This document shows, piece by piece, positions 26,237 to 35,460 of a DNA stretch of 64,000 nt (position 1 is its first letter; each line of letters starts with the position of its first letter). Made by a program: the position numbers and the translations under genes. The notes under the pieces were generated by a model. The model made no database searches. It had not been told where the DNA came from and saw only the letters and a program-made list of their open reading frames with translations. The DNA comes from an uncultured Flavobacteriaceae bacterium (GTDB lineage Bacteria; Bacteroidota; Bacteroidia; Flavobacteriales; Flavobacteriaceae): assembly GCA_947488435.1 (NCBI GenBank), contig CANKZG010000001.1, positions 372,001 through 436,000 on the forward strand. The letters are read 5' to 3'.

Positions 26237-29200
26237 TTATTTATCAAGTCCTTTTTGAAGGACATCTTGAATCCCCTCAAGATGCTCACTAAATTTCATC
26301 ATCTGATTCAGTACTTGGGCCATATTATTATTTCCAAGACCTTTCAATTTGTTATTTTTAACAAAGGTTTCCTTGATGTGTAACCATCTGTTTTTTTCTT
26401 CTTTGGTCAAAACCTCTGCCAACTCCTTATATTTTAACAAGTTTGCTTCAGCTGCATTGGTAAGTGTTTGCGACTCGTTTTCATAGTGCGACAACAGTAA
26501 TGTTTCTAACTCCTCGTCATTCATCACCGGAACAATTTTAGCGACCAATTTATTCATATCGCGATAGGAACCTTGAAGTTTAAACGCGGGTTCTAACCTG
26601 TTTGCTTCATCCATTGCAGCGGACTTAATATAGTTTGTGTTCACTAACATGATCCGCTCTCTTACCTGTATTACCTTTTCCAAAACAGAAATATAATCAT
26701 TGATTTCCTGCTTTGTATAATTACCTTGTAACTCTGTTCCTTCCCTATTTCCAGATTCCGCCATGGTGATAAATTGATAAACATCATCAAAATACTTACT
26801 CCCCAACTGGTGTAAAACGGGATTGGAGGTAAGGGAGTTTTCTACCAAGCTCAACTCAAATAAGGCTTTAGTATTTCCAATAATATCGCCCAAATTATAG
26901 ATGTCCGCTCTGTTGGCCAGCATATCAGGTATTCTAAACTTATCCCCACTTTCGGTATAGGGATTACCCGCCATCACAACACAAAACTTTTTACTCCGGA
27001 AATCATAGGTTTTAGACTCTCCCTCGTAAACACCCTCTATCCTTCTTGTTCCATCTGCGAGTGAAATAAATTTTTGTAAAAACTCTGGATTGCAATGCTG
27101 AATATCATCCAAATACAACATAACATTGTTCCCCATTTCGAATGCCAGATTGAGTTTTTTAAGCTCCTCCCTGGCGGCTATATTTGTTGCTGCCATAGGA
27201 TCGACTGAAGTGATCTCGTGGCCTATTGCGGGACCATTTATTTTCATAAATACAAGTCCTAAACGATTAGCAAGATATTCCATTAAAGTTGTCTTTCCAT
27301 AGCCAGGTGGGGAAACCAACAATAACATCCCCATACGGTCAGTTCGTTTGCTATCACCCATGCTCCCCAATTGTTTGGACAAATTATCTCCAAAAAGTGG
27401 GAGGTACACTTGATCAATTAGTTTGTTTCGCACAAAAGAAGATAGCACTCCTGGTTTAAACTCGTTAAGTCGCAATTCTTTTTTGTAGGACGTCATAAGC
27501 GATCTTTTTGTAGAACGGAATAACTCAAAAGCAGGTACTTCTTCAACAACAAAATTATGCAACTGACTTACAAATTGATGGTAATCAAATTCATAAGTTC
27601 CATTTTCTATCAATCGATGTCCTCCTTTAAGTTCTGAAATGGTTTCTTGAGGACTGATATATTTTGTTTTATCAACAGATTCATCATTAAACAATAACAA
27701 ACAAACAACTTCTTGAAGGTAAGCGCTATCTGTTGATCCTTCAATTTCTAAATAAGAAGATACCCATTGCAGAGCCAGATTAATTCTTTCGGCAATATTT
27801 GCCATGTTTTCCAGCTTAGTATTTAGTTTGGTATATATTTTTTTGCTTTTTAATTTTTTAATAAAGCTTTCAAAAATTCCCCAGGCATGATGACTTACTG
27901 TAAATGTATCGTCTGTAAGTAATTCTTTAAATAGATATTGTGCAATTTCCGTCTTAAGTGATTCCGTATACCCATCTATACCTAATAATTGGGTCGTAAA
28001 CACCTCTTGGATTTTGCCCTCCAGACCTGCAATAATTCTTCTATTCGTATTCGCTCCAGGAAAGGCTGAAAGTACTTCCCCCGAGGCTTTTATCGCAGTA
28101 TTGTAATAGGTATGCTCTTCTTTAGAAATACAATTCCAAAAAAACTGTGCAAAAGCACGTATTGGGGAAGGAAAACGCAATAAACCAAGGTCTCGTTCTT
28201 TTTGCTTAAGTATCGTTAAAATATGGTAAGCGTCTACATCATGCACTCCTTTTACATAACCCTCAGTATACCGTTTGCTACTTTCTTCCTTTACAAGCGC
28301 CTTTAATTTACTCTCATTATAGGTTAAAAGTTCTTCCGTTCCGTACTCTTCGTATATAGAATAAGCAAGATAAGCTCCTCTATAAATCGTATCGCTTTCC
28401 GATATAAGTTCACGATCCCAAAGGTTTTTGGTTTCAGCTAAATTGGCATCCTTAATTTCTTTATAAAAATCTGTCCCAGTTAAGTGATAAAATAACGCCT
28501 CTTCTCGGTAAACAATGGTTAAATCTAAGGCTTGCTTGTTAACTCCAAATTTATGTTTTCCAAGCTTTATTACATTTTCACCATCTTCATATAGGTCTTG
28601 TTTATCTTTAAGCTTTCTAGCTGCATCTTCCTTAGCTGTTTTTAATTGTGTTTGAATCCGTTCTGCCTTTCCTACGTCATCCAATTCAAACAATTGCGCA
28701 ACAATATCTCTTAGCTTACTCACCATTAAATCTGCAGCGAAATACCCATTAATTTCTGTCTGGGTTTTAAAGCTTAGTGCTTTGGTTCGAATACCTTTTA
28801 AAATCCGTTCCCCAGAACTTTCTAGTGCAACAGCTTTTCTATTTCTTCCTTCAAGGATACTACTCTTTCGGGTTTCAAATGCATTATATATTTCCTCTCT
28901 TTTTTCAATAATACTTGAAATAAAATCGGGAAAATCAGCAAATTTACCCTCCAGTTCTTCCAGCTGAATTGCTATTTTATTCTGAAAATCCTCTACCTTT
29001 TCAGGAGTATCAGCTAAGTCTAAATAATTAATAATACTTTGATCTATTAATTTTATTTGAGCAGAAAAATCAGCACTAGCCTCTTTTCCTCCCAAAGATT
29101 TTAACGAATTTTTTATTTCCGATTTCAACTGATTTATAGTTGCAAAAATCAAGGAAATATTATCAATTATTTTTGTGGAATGTGCGGTGTCTTCTATTTC

Positions 29201-31114
29201 AAGGTTAGAAACGATTTCAATAAGCATTTCCAAATCGGCAACAATTTGATTTACTTCTTTTTCTAAATTTTTTGCATCGAGTACCTTTTTAATTGTGGGT
29301 AGCAATTCTTGTTTTTCTTGCACTCTTTTATGATAAGGCTGTAATGCTTTATCGTCGAGTAAAAATTGCACGCATCGCTTAGAAATTTTATCACTATTTT
29401 CTGCAATTTGAGTTTCAGAATCGGTGATAAAGTCAGGATCTACATAACGCACTTCTTTTAAGCCAATAACCTCGCCTCGTACTGTTCTCAGTTGAGATAG
29501 CACAAATACAAAGTCATCTATCGTTTTAAACGAGCTGCTTTTTATTTTACTAAAAATAGAAGCGGTCTTTTCCTCCATTTCCTTAGCCAACCGAACCGCT
29601 GTTTTACGAAGTTGAACAACCTTCTCAAATTCGTCAATTGCTGTATTGGCTGCTTGATTAATTTCTAATAAGGGCGTAGAAAGTAAAAATGTTTCTTTTT
29701 CTCTTATCCAATAGTAACTGTCTAGGATATCCAAAGACTGTTTGGAGATGTCGTCATATAAACCATCATAGCTATCTTCTTTATTAAGCAGTGTAATTAA
29801 CCCCTGGCATTCTGCCATAGCTTTTACGATATCTTTATTCCCGATTTTATACAATAAAGAGTCCGTATTTTCTGATGAAGCTGCACTTTGTTTAGCAAAT
29901 GGTGTTTGCCAAATTTGAATGACATGATGTTTTGTTTGCTCCTCTTCCGTTCTAAAGTAACAAAGTTCTCCTGTCTCCAGTAAGGTAAAGCCATTACATA
30001 TGATTGGTGTTTTTACCTCTTGTTCAATTATATTATAAGGCATTAAAATATAAAGCCCCATCTCGCTTTGATAGAATACAAATAAAAAATCTTCTCCATT
30101 TGACGCTACAATCTGCTGTTCAAATTTAACGGCATTAATTCCATGATCAAATACTTTATACGCTCCTGATTGCAGGTAATACCCGTTGGGGAAAATTATT
30201 CCCTGATCATCAGGCAACAAAATAGCGGCATCCTTAATACTTGCTATTTTTTCAACTTCCTGAATTTTATGGTTGTATACAAAATATCGCGCGTCTTCCT
30301 GAAAAGGCTTGATTTCCAACACGATTAGATTTCCTAAATCTGCATAACGGTATTGCCCATCATCAAGCGTCTGATCTACCTGAGCTACGGGTTCATCATA
30401 AATTCCTTTACCATCTTCAGTATTATCTTCTATTTTAATGGTAAGATCGCCTCCTATAGTTTCAACAAATACCTTATCTAAAATTGCAATATGCGGATAA
30501 GTTCCATAACGTTGCGCATCTCTCCCAGCTTCTATCCAATTAAACTCATGCTGTTTGGGAAATTTAAATTCGTGTTCACTCCTATTATCAACATATTTAA
30601 GTTGATCTTCTTTAATAAGCCATTTAAAGGTTTTAATGTCTGTAATACTGTCACTCAGTTGGAATACCATGTGTAAATAGTTTCCAACAATGGCGAATTT
30701 GGTGAAAATTGTATTGCGATAATACTTGTATAGGTTTTTAAAATCGGTTAAAAAGGTAGCGTCTTCGATTAGCGTTAAAGGTTGTTCTACAAAGTGATCT
30801 TCGTCATAAGTATATATACTAAAAACATCATTTAGGGTAATCTCAGTCCGCAATCCAAAATGAACGTTATATCCGAAAATAGAATTGCCTTTTATGGTTA
30901 CAATATCTCGAGCAATACAATTGTTACTTGTGTTAATTCTGTTATTAGCAATGAGTTTAGTTTCCACATTACCAAATACTATGGTTCTTTCGTCGTTTAA
31001 CTGTTTGAGACGATTTTGCAAATCTGATTTTTGTTTTTGCAATCTCGTTTGGATGATTTCATAAGTACCTCCATCGAGATGCATCTCAGCTTTACTGGAT
31101 TCTTGCTCTTGCAT
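26237..31114 (-). CDS. Giant DUF3686/AAA+ ATPase (annotated elsewhere as DNA repair ATPase)
   Basis: A 1,625-residue cytoplasmic protein. Residues about 20-60 form a coiled coil, about 100-480 look like DUF3686, a beta-rich region named from proteins called DNA-repair ATPases, and about 480-900 are long coiled-coil helices. One AAA+ module lies near the C terminus: Walker A at about 1265 (SPPGYGKTTL), Walker B at about 1335 (LYLDDIQ), sensor Asn near 1383 (VMAGNPYT) and an Arg-finger-like NRADIYN near 1401. The DNA-repair name is inherited and unsupported here. It is the last gene of the PspA-YqiJ-flotillin operon, so remodelling of membrane-bound PspA or flotillin assemblies, as Vps4 does for ESCRT-III, is a better hypothesis. 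A 139-bp spacer with two hairpins separates it from the flotillin gene. Confidence 0.88.
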   Translation of the reverse strand: MQEQESSKAEMHLDGGTYEIIQTRLQKQKSDLQNRLKQLNDERTIVFGNVETKLIANNRINTSNNCIARDIVTIKGNSIFGYNVHFGLRTEITLNDVFSIYTYDEDHFVEQPLTLIEDATFLTDFKNLYKYYRNTIFTKFAIVGNYLHMVFQLSDSITDIKTFKWLIKEDQLKYVDNRSEHEFKFPKQHEFNWIEAGRDAQRYGTYPHIAILDKVFVETIGGDLTIKIEDNTEDGKGIYDEPVAQVDQTLDDGQYRYADLGNLIVLEIKPFQEDARYFVYNHKIQEVEKIASIKDAAILLPDDQGIIFPNGYYLQSGAYKVFDHGINAVKFEQQIVASNGEDFLFVFYQSEMGLYILMPYNIIEQEVKTPIICNGFTLLETGELCYFRTEEEQTKHHVIQIWQTPFAKQSAASSENTDSLLYKIGNKDIVKAMAECQGLITLLNKEDSYDGLYDDISKQSLDILDSYYWIREKETFLLSTPLLEINQAANTAIDEFEKVVQLRKTAVRLAKEMEEKTASIFSKIKSSSFKTIDDFVFVLSQLRTVRGEVIGLKEVRYVDPDFITDSETQIAENSDKISKRCVQFLLDDKALQPYHKRVQEKQELLPTIKKVLDAKNLEKEVNQIVADLEMLIEIVSNLEIEDTAHSTKIIDNISLIFATINQLKSEIKNSLKSLGGKEASADFSAQIKLIDQSIINYLDLADTPEKVEDFQNKIAIQLEELEGKFADFPDFISSIIEKREEIYNAFETRKSSILEGRNRKAVALESSGERILKGIRTKALSFKTQTEINGYFAADLMVSKLRDIVAQLFELDDVGKAERIQTQLKTAKEDAARKLKDKQDLYEDGENVIKLGKHKFGVNKQALDLTIVYREEALFYHLTGTDFYKEIKDANLAETKNLWDRELISESDTIYRGAYLAYSIYEEYGTEELLTYNESKLKALVKEESSKRYTEGYVKGVHDVDAYHILTILKQKERDLGLLRFPSPIRAFAQFFWNCISKEEHTYYNTAIKASGEVLSAFPGANTNRRIIAGLEGKIQEVFTTQLLGIDGYTESLKTEIAQYLFKELLTDDTFTVSHHAWGIFESFIKKLKSKKIYTKLNTKLENMANIAERINLALQWVSSYLEIEGSTDSAYLQEVVCLLLFNDESVDKTKYISPQETISELKGGHRLIENGTYEFDYHQFVSQLHNFVVEEVPAFELFRSTKRSLMTSYKKELRLNEFKPGVLSSFVRNKLIDQVYLPLFGDNLSKQLGSMGDSKRTDRMGMLLLVSPPGYGKTTLMEYLANRLGLVFMKINGPAIGHEITSVDPMAATNIAAREELKKLNLAFEMGNNVMLYLDDIQHCNPEFLQKFISLADGTRRIEGVYEGESKTYDFRSKKFCVVMAGNPYTESGDKFRIPDMLANRADIYNLGDIIGNTKALFELSLVENSLTSNPVLHQLGSKYFDDVYQFITMAESGNREGTELQGNYTKQEINDYISVLEKVIQVRERIMLVNTNYIKSAAMDEANRLEPAFKLQGSYRDMNKLVAKIVPVMNDEELETLLLSHYENESQTLTNAAEANLLKYKELAEVLTKEEKNRWLHIKETFVKNNKLKGLGNNNMAQVLNQMMKFSEHLEGIQDVLQKGLDK

Positions 31115-31152
31115 AAGCTATTCTTTCAATTCTTTGCTAAATTTATATGAGA

Positions 31153-31229
31153 ATTCTAAAAAGGAATATCGTTTTAATAATTCCTTAGAATATCCTAGAA
31201 ACTTACTTAAATCATAAATCTCTAGGATA
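31153..31229 (-). other. Two intercistronic hairpins between the flotillin and AAA+ genes
   Basis: Hairpin 1 (arms from 31153 and to 31191) pairs ATTCTAA...GGAAT with ATTCCTTAGAAT with a 3-nt bulge. Hairpin 2 (31191-31199 with 31221-31229) pairs TATCCTAGA with TCTAGGATA around a 21-nt loop. Neither is followed by a U run on the minus strand, so they are not classical terminators. Processing or expression-tuning sites are possible. Their arms touch at 31191. Confidence 0.5.
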
Positions 31230-31253
31230 ATTATTGTCTGTTGACCTTAGGAC

Positions 31254-33320
31254 CTACTTTAGTTTCTTATCGGATAAGCCCAAACCTTTTGCCAAGTTTA
31301 AAAGGTTACTAAACAAGGTATTCTCTTCCGTATCTGATGTTTTTTGCTTTAGGTTAAGCAGGATATTAGCTATCGTTAGATTTTTAATATCTTCTGAAGA
31401 AACACCATATTTGGTTGCAAATTCCCTGATCTTAAGCAGTAGATTCCCTTTCACATCTTCGCTACCTAAGATGGCATCTTTAATATCCTGAATATTATCC
31501 GAATGCTGCACTAGTCTGTCGAATCCTTTGGCATTGGTTATCTGACCCACAATTTTATCAAAGAACATTGTTTCACCTCCAACAATATCGATATTGGCTG
31601 CTTTCAATGCCTCTCCGATAACTGCGGCTTGGGCATCGGCAATCTCTTTTTGAATATTAATTTCAGCCAAGTCTACCTGCAGTTCCTTATCTAAACGCAA
31701 TTTAAATTCTTCGTGTTCTTTTCCAACACCATCTAATTTCTTCATTGCCTCTGCTTTCTCCTCTATTCCTGCAGCATCAGCTAGCGCTTTTTCCTTAATC
31801 ACTTCCGCTTCAGCCAAACCTTCTTCTTTTAACGCATCAGCTTTAGCTAAAATACCTGAAGCTTCTGCTTTGGCTTTCTTCTCTATGATAAGTGCATCTA
31901 CCAGACCTTGACGTTCATGTGCATCGGCTTTGGCATGCATTACTTGTGCTTCAGACATACCAATAGTTGCCTCTTCTTTGGCTTGTGCTTCAGCTAAAAT
32001 CTTACGCGCTTCAGCTTCTTTTTCACTAGCCTGTTTCTTCGCCAAGGCTTCAATATTAATTTCTTCTGCTTGTTGCTTCGCCGCTTCTTTTTGTGCTTCC
32101 GCTGCTTTGGTGGTTTTAATAAGCCCCTCCTGAGCGTCGGCTTCAGCAATGGTTATTTTTACTTGTTTCTCTCGATCTGCAGTTTTAAAAGCTTCAATAT
32201 CCTTCATGTTCTCTCGCTCTTCAACTACGCCTTTTTCTAACATAACGCGATCTCTAATAACATCTTGAATGTTTTTCTTTTCTACTTCTACTACTTTTTC
32301 TTTTTCTATTTGCGCCAGTGTAACAATACGTTCTCTTTCGGTAGCTTCCAACATCCGGTCTTTTTCTACACGTTCTGTTTCAACTGCATCGGTACGTTGT
32401 TTATTTTTTGCCGCAACGATTACCTGTCTTTGCTTATTTTCTTCCGCTACCTGTACTTTTTCTTCCGTAGCAATACGGGCAGTTTCTGATTTTAAACGCT
32501 CTTCTTCAGCTACTTTTAGAATATCTGCTCCTTCTCGCGCTTTAATATTGGCAATTTCCCGTTTCTGTTGTTCTTCTTTCTCCGCCAATTGTTTGTCTAA
32601 CTCCAAAATAGCTTCCTGAGCTTCAACATCTTGCTTGCGAATAGTTTTCTCTTCATCTCTGCGGATTAAATTGGCCTTTACATTCTGTGCTGCCGTGAGC
32701 TCTGTAATTTTCTTAATCCCCTCGGCATCCAAAATATTATCGGATTTCAGAAACTCCAGACTTGTTTGTTCCAAGTCATCAATAGCACAATCATCCAATA
32801 CATAGCCATTTAAATCGGTGCCAATAATATTTACAATTTCATCTCGAAATTCTCTTCGCGCCTCATAGAGTTCTATAAACTCAAACTTCTTTCCAACTGT
32901 TTTTAAAGCTTCAGAAAACTTTGCATCGAAAAGACTGCGCAGTGTTTCTATATCCGAAGCACGCTCGCAACCAATAGTCTGTGCCACATTTATGATATCG
33001 TCCTTTGACTTATTAACACGTACAAAAAAGGCGACATTAATATCAGCTCGAATATTGTCTTTACAAATAAGACCATTTACCCCGGTACGTGCAATTACAA
33101 TCTTTTTTACGGAGATATCCATAATTTCTACACGGTGAAAAACAGGAACAACGTAGAGTCCTTTATCAAAAGCAACATGAGTCCCTTTAAACCCCGTTCG
33201 AACCAATGCCTGTCCTTGTGGGATTTTCTTATAAAAAAGAGCTATGATTATAAAATAAATTACAATCAGAAAAACGATTGAGCCTATTATTATGCCGACT
33301 ATGCCTGATAAAAATTCCAT
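31254..33320 (-). CDS. Flotillin/SPFH-domain membrane protein (YqiK-like)
   Basis: A 688-residue protein. One N-terminal membrane segment (about 5-30) is followed by an SPFH/Band-7 domain (about 35-220; GLYVVPVFHRVEIMDISVKK, INVAFFVRV). About 240-590 is a very long Lys/Glu/Ala-rich helical stretch with repeated KAEA/ADAxE units, the flotillin domain that builds rings and microdomains. A globular tail ends the protein. Size, one anchor and the pairing with a YqiJ-like gene fit YqiK (about 550 residues in E. coli, here longer by the helical stretch). It probably forms a membrane scaffold. It lies 9 bp after the YqiJ-like gene in the same operon. Many plus-strand reading frames inside it are by-products of the repetitive coding. 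Confidence 0.93.
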   Translation of the reverse strand: MEFLSGIVGIIIGSIVFLIVIYFIIIALFYKKIPQGQALVRTGFKGTHVAFDKGLYVVPVFHRVEIMDISVKKIVIARTGVNGLICKDNIRADINVAFFVRVNKSKDDIINVAQTIGCERASDIETLRSLFDAKFSEALKTVGKKFEFIELYEARREFRDEIVNIIGTDLNGYVLDDCAIDDLEQTSLEFLKSDNILDAEGIKKITELTAAQNVKANLIRRDEEKTIRKQDVEAQEAILELDKQLAEKEEQQKREIANIKAREGADILKVAEEERLKSETARIATEEKVQVAEENKQRQVIVAAKNKQRTDAVETERVEKDRMLEATERERIVTLAQIEKEKVVEVEKKNIQDVIRDRVMLEKGVVEERENMKDIEAFKTADREKQVKITIAEADAQEGLIKTTKAAEAQKEAAKQQAEEINIEALAKKQASEKEAEARKILAEAQAKEEATIGMSEAQVMHAKADAHERQGLVDALIIEKKAKAEASGILAKADALKEEGLAEAEVIKEKALADAAGIEEKAEAMKKLDGVGKEHEEFKLRLDKELQVDLAEINIQKEIADAQAAVIGEALKAANIDIVGGETMFFDKIVGQITNAKGFDRLVQHSDNIQDIKDAILGSEDVKGNLLLKIREFATKYGVSSEDIKNLTIANILLNLKQKTSDTEENTLFSNLLNLAKGLGLSDKKLK

Positions 33321-33329
33321 ATAATGTTT

Positions 33330-34037
33330 TTAGTTTAAAGGTTCGATTAAATATATTTTTTTATCACTGGTGTGATTTACAATTTCTACTTTAGAATGCG
33401 CAGGAATGGTTTTTCCATTTTTAGATCTCACATACACTTTTATTGGACTTCCGTCTACAACCACTTCAAGTGTTGTCATTTTATCACCTGAAATTTCAGA
33501 CCCTAAACTACCTTGTCTTCCTAAAAGTTCAATCGCATGTTCCCCATCATGACTTAGGTTCTTAAAAAAGCGTTTAAAAGGCGTGGTAATTATTTTGGTG
33601 ATTATTAAGGAAACAGGTATTGCTCCAAAGAAAAATGCAAATCCAAAAACGGTATTATAACTTTGTGTAACATAGGTTCCTATCATACTTAAGGCCCACC
33701 AAAAAAGCACCCAAAAAGTAAGTGTAAACATAAAAGGTAGTCCCACAAAATTAAAGTAGATAAGAAATACTTGAAATACATTAAGTTTTCCACGTCTGCG
33801 AAGCACATCTTCTTTTTTTACTTCCGTATTGGAAACATCGTTGACATCAATACTTGTTCGAGCATCGAATTCCGTATCCATATCCATGTCGATATCCACG
33901 TCGACATCTACGTCCATATCCATGTCGAAATCCAATCCCGAAATGGTGGTGACGATCCAATACAAAAGCAGCAATCCAAATAATATGGTAAGCGAGATAT
34001 TTACTTTTGAAAATGCTATTTCTATAATTTGTTCCAA
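33330..34037 (-). CDS. YqiJ-like membrane protein with C-terminal OB fold (DUF1449 type)
   Basis: A 235-residue protein. It has membrane segments at about 14-33, 92-120 and 127-150, and a cytosolic C-terminal part (about 170-235) with short strands (RQGSLGSEISG, VVVDGSPIKVYVRSKNG) resembling the OB/NfeD-like domain of YqiJ. Just after the first helix is a striking acidic run of alternating Asp with Met, Val or Ile (residues 36-54). NfeD/YqiJ proteins partner with flotillins, here the next gene. A role in anchoring or gating the flotillin assembly is inferred from that pairing. It follows the PspA gene by 2 bp. Confidence 0.87.
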   Translation of the reverse strand: MEQIIEIAFSKVNISLTILFGLLLLYWIVTTISGLDFDMDMDVDVDVDIDMDMDTEFDARTSIDVNDVSNTEVKKEDVLRRRGKLNVFQVFLIYFNFVGLPFMFTLTFWVLFWWALSMIGTYVTQSYNTVFGFAFFFGAIPVSLIITKIITTPFKRFFKNLSHDGEHAIELLGRQGSLGSEISGDKMTTLEVVVDGSPIKVYVRSKNGKTIPAHSKVEIVNHTSDKKIYLIEPLN

Positions 34038-34039
34038 TA

Positions 34040-34756
34040 TTAACTGTCTTTTTTATCGTTAAAACCCAACTGCTCTTTTAGTTTCGCCAAATCATCTTCT
34101 GCATTAGCATCTGTTACGTCAATTGCTTTATCAATTTCTTCGTCAATCGATTTTGACGCATTTGCAATATCACCATACGCTTCAGCCAGAGCTTCTTCTT
34201 GATTTACTTTATCTTTCATTCGCTCCAACATAGAAACTGTACCTGAACTATCAATTTCCGCCATTTGTTTATTTAGGTTCTTTGTAGCTTTCGATACTTT
34301 CACGCGGGCCTTTAATGTTTTTAATTCATTTTCCCATTTGGTGATATTTTGTTTTATCTCCTGAATATTATTCTCCAACTGTGCTACAGATTTATTGAAC
34401 TTCTCAGATTCACCTCTGCTTTGATCTGCTTGTTTTTGAGCCGCTTCCTTTTTCATTAACGCTTCTTTAGCCAAACGATCCGCTTCGGTCATTTCTAAAT
34501 CTCCAGCTTGCGCTTTTTTAAGAATAAGCATTGCTTTCTGCTGATAATCTTCTGTTTTAGTAATAAAACTTTCTGTATCATTTTTTGCTCGTATAGCAAG
34601 TGCTTTTACTTGAGCTAAAGCTTCTACGCTTTTCTCTAAATCGCTCTTCATATCTCTGATCCCTTGTTCTGTCATATTGATTGGATCTTCCATTTTGTCA
34701 ATTGTAGCATTCGCTTCTGCCTGACCTATTTTAAATAATCGTTTAAAAAAATTCAT
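34040..34756 (-). CDS. PspA/IM30-family protein
   Basis: A 238-residue helical protein of the PspA/IM30 (ESCRT-III superfamily) type. The N-terminal amphipathic helix (MNFFKRLFKIGQAEANATID) is the membrane-insertion element; it is followed by the EDPINMTEQGIRDMKSDLEKS region and a long hairpin of coiled coils (about 25-190). The short helices at the end are charged. PspA family proteins polymerise on stressed membranes and limit proton leakage or repair bilayers. No PspF/PspB/PspC genes are nearby; instead it is co-transcribed with flotillin and an AAA+ ATPase. The spacing to its neighbours is 2 and 4 bp. Confidence 0.93.
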   Translation of the reverse strand: MNFFKRLFKIGQAEANATIDKMEDPINMTEQGIRDMKSDLEKSVEALAQVKALAIRAKNDTESFITKTEDYQQKAMLILKKAQAGDLEMTEADRLAKEALMKKEAAQKQADQSRGESEKFNKSVAQLENNIQEIKQNITKWENELKTLKARVKVSKATKNLNKQMAEIDSSGTVSMLERMKDKVNQEEALAEAYGDIANASKSIDEEIDKAIDVTDANAEDDLAKLKEQLGFNDKKDS

Positions 34757-34760
34757 CTGT

Positions 34761-35156
34761 TTAATATTTTGAAAAGTTTATAATTTGTTCTGAATATTCG
34801 CTTAAAAGGAGACTTAAAGAGTTCAAAGAACCTTCTAATTCGTTAAGATCTAGATTTTCTACCTGTAAGGTATCTCTAAAAATTACTTTTTCTCCAGTTT
34901 CATCTAAGACAAATGCACCATGTACAATGTCTCTATTTTTTTGCAACAAGTTCTTGTAGATAGTTTCATTACCATTTTTAATATCAAAAATATGTTGCTC
35001 TAAAATTAAAATTGGAGATGCTACTCCTACAATTAGGTTTTTAATTCCTTCATGTTCTTTACTTATCATCAAGATACTATCTGCTCCATTTTCATGGAGA
35101 ATATTGAAATTGAGTTGCAGTAAAAAGTTTTTTACTATTATATAATGGTCCTTCAT
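34761..35156 (-). CDS. YbjN-like (Tir-chaperone-like) protein, first gene of the PspA operon
   Basis: A 131-residue cytoplasmic protein with an alpha/beta pattern of the YbjN or secretion-chaperone-like fold: a helix (YIIVKNFLLQLNFNILH), then strands (SILMISKEH, KNLIVGVASPILILEQHIFDIK), then two helices. Bacteroidota homologues are often labelled YbjN or molecular chaperone Tir. It precedes PspA by 4 bp, so co-expression is certain in practice. A chaperone or regulator of PspA is a plausible inference, not shown by sequence. The assignment of the fold is moderate. Confidence 0.7.
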   Translation of the reverse strand: MKDHYIIVKNFLLQLNFNILHENGADSILMISKEHEGIKNLIVGVASPILILEQHIFDIKNGNETIYKNLLQKNRDIVHGAFVLDETGEKVIFRDTLQVENLDLNELEGSLNSLSLLLSEYSEQIINFSKY

Positions 35157-35280
35157 AGAATTTGTTAGTTTTTAGGTTAGATTTCTTTTCCAGGCGATCT
35201 CTTATCAATATTACAAAAAGCCACATAATTTTAAGACTAGTTTAAAGATAAAAGCCACCAAGTAATATACAATAACTGTC

Positions 35281-35456
35281 ATTAGTAAAGATTAGTTCGT
35301 TTTATTTTGCTAATTATTTTAGTTTTTCGGTAATTTTATTAGACAGGATGTTTTTTATTTCAAAAAAACCACCTAAATTAGCATTGTATAATAGATTTCG
35401 CTAATAATATTAGTGTAAATATACAAAAATAATTGATATTAGCAAATAAAATTAGC
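35281..35456. promoter_or_regulatory. Operator-like array: repeated C/GTAAT-N3-ATTAG sites in the divergent spacer
   Basis: The 304-bp spacer 35157-35460 holds no gene but several copies of one 13-bp inverted repeat. The best is 35401-35413 (CTAAT-AAT-ATTAG, perfect arms). Near copies are 35310-35322 (CTAAT-TAT-TTTAG), 35330-35342 (GTAAT-TTT-ATTAG) and 35443-35455 (CAAAT-AAA-ATTAG), each with one arm mismatch. Extra ATTAG half-sites lie at 35281, 35291, 35377 and 35438. The first two sites are 20 bp apart and the perfect and last sites 42 bp apart, close to whole helical turns. The last ends five bases before the XRE start codon. The adjacent XRE protein is the obvious binder. A chance background from AT richness cannot be excluded for half-sites. 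Confidence 0.65.
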
Positions 35457-35460
35457 AATT

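Noticed and set aside
26237-31114. Reading the giant ATPase as a DNA-repair enzyme
   Set aside because: The label comes from automatic naming. The sequence shows DUF3686, coiled coils and one AAA+ module, with no recognisable nuclease, helicase or DNA-binding domain, and its neighbours act on membranes.
31930-32619. Several plus-strand reading frames inside the flotillin gene
   Set aside because: They mirror the repetitive Lys/Glu/Ala helical coding on the minus strand, have no own start context and encode low-complexity Ser/Cys/Phe-rich sequence.
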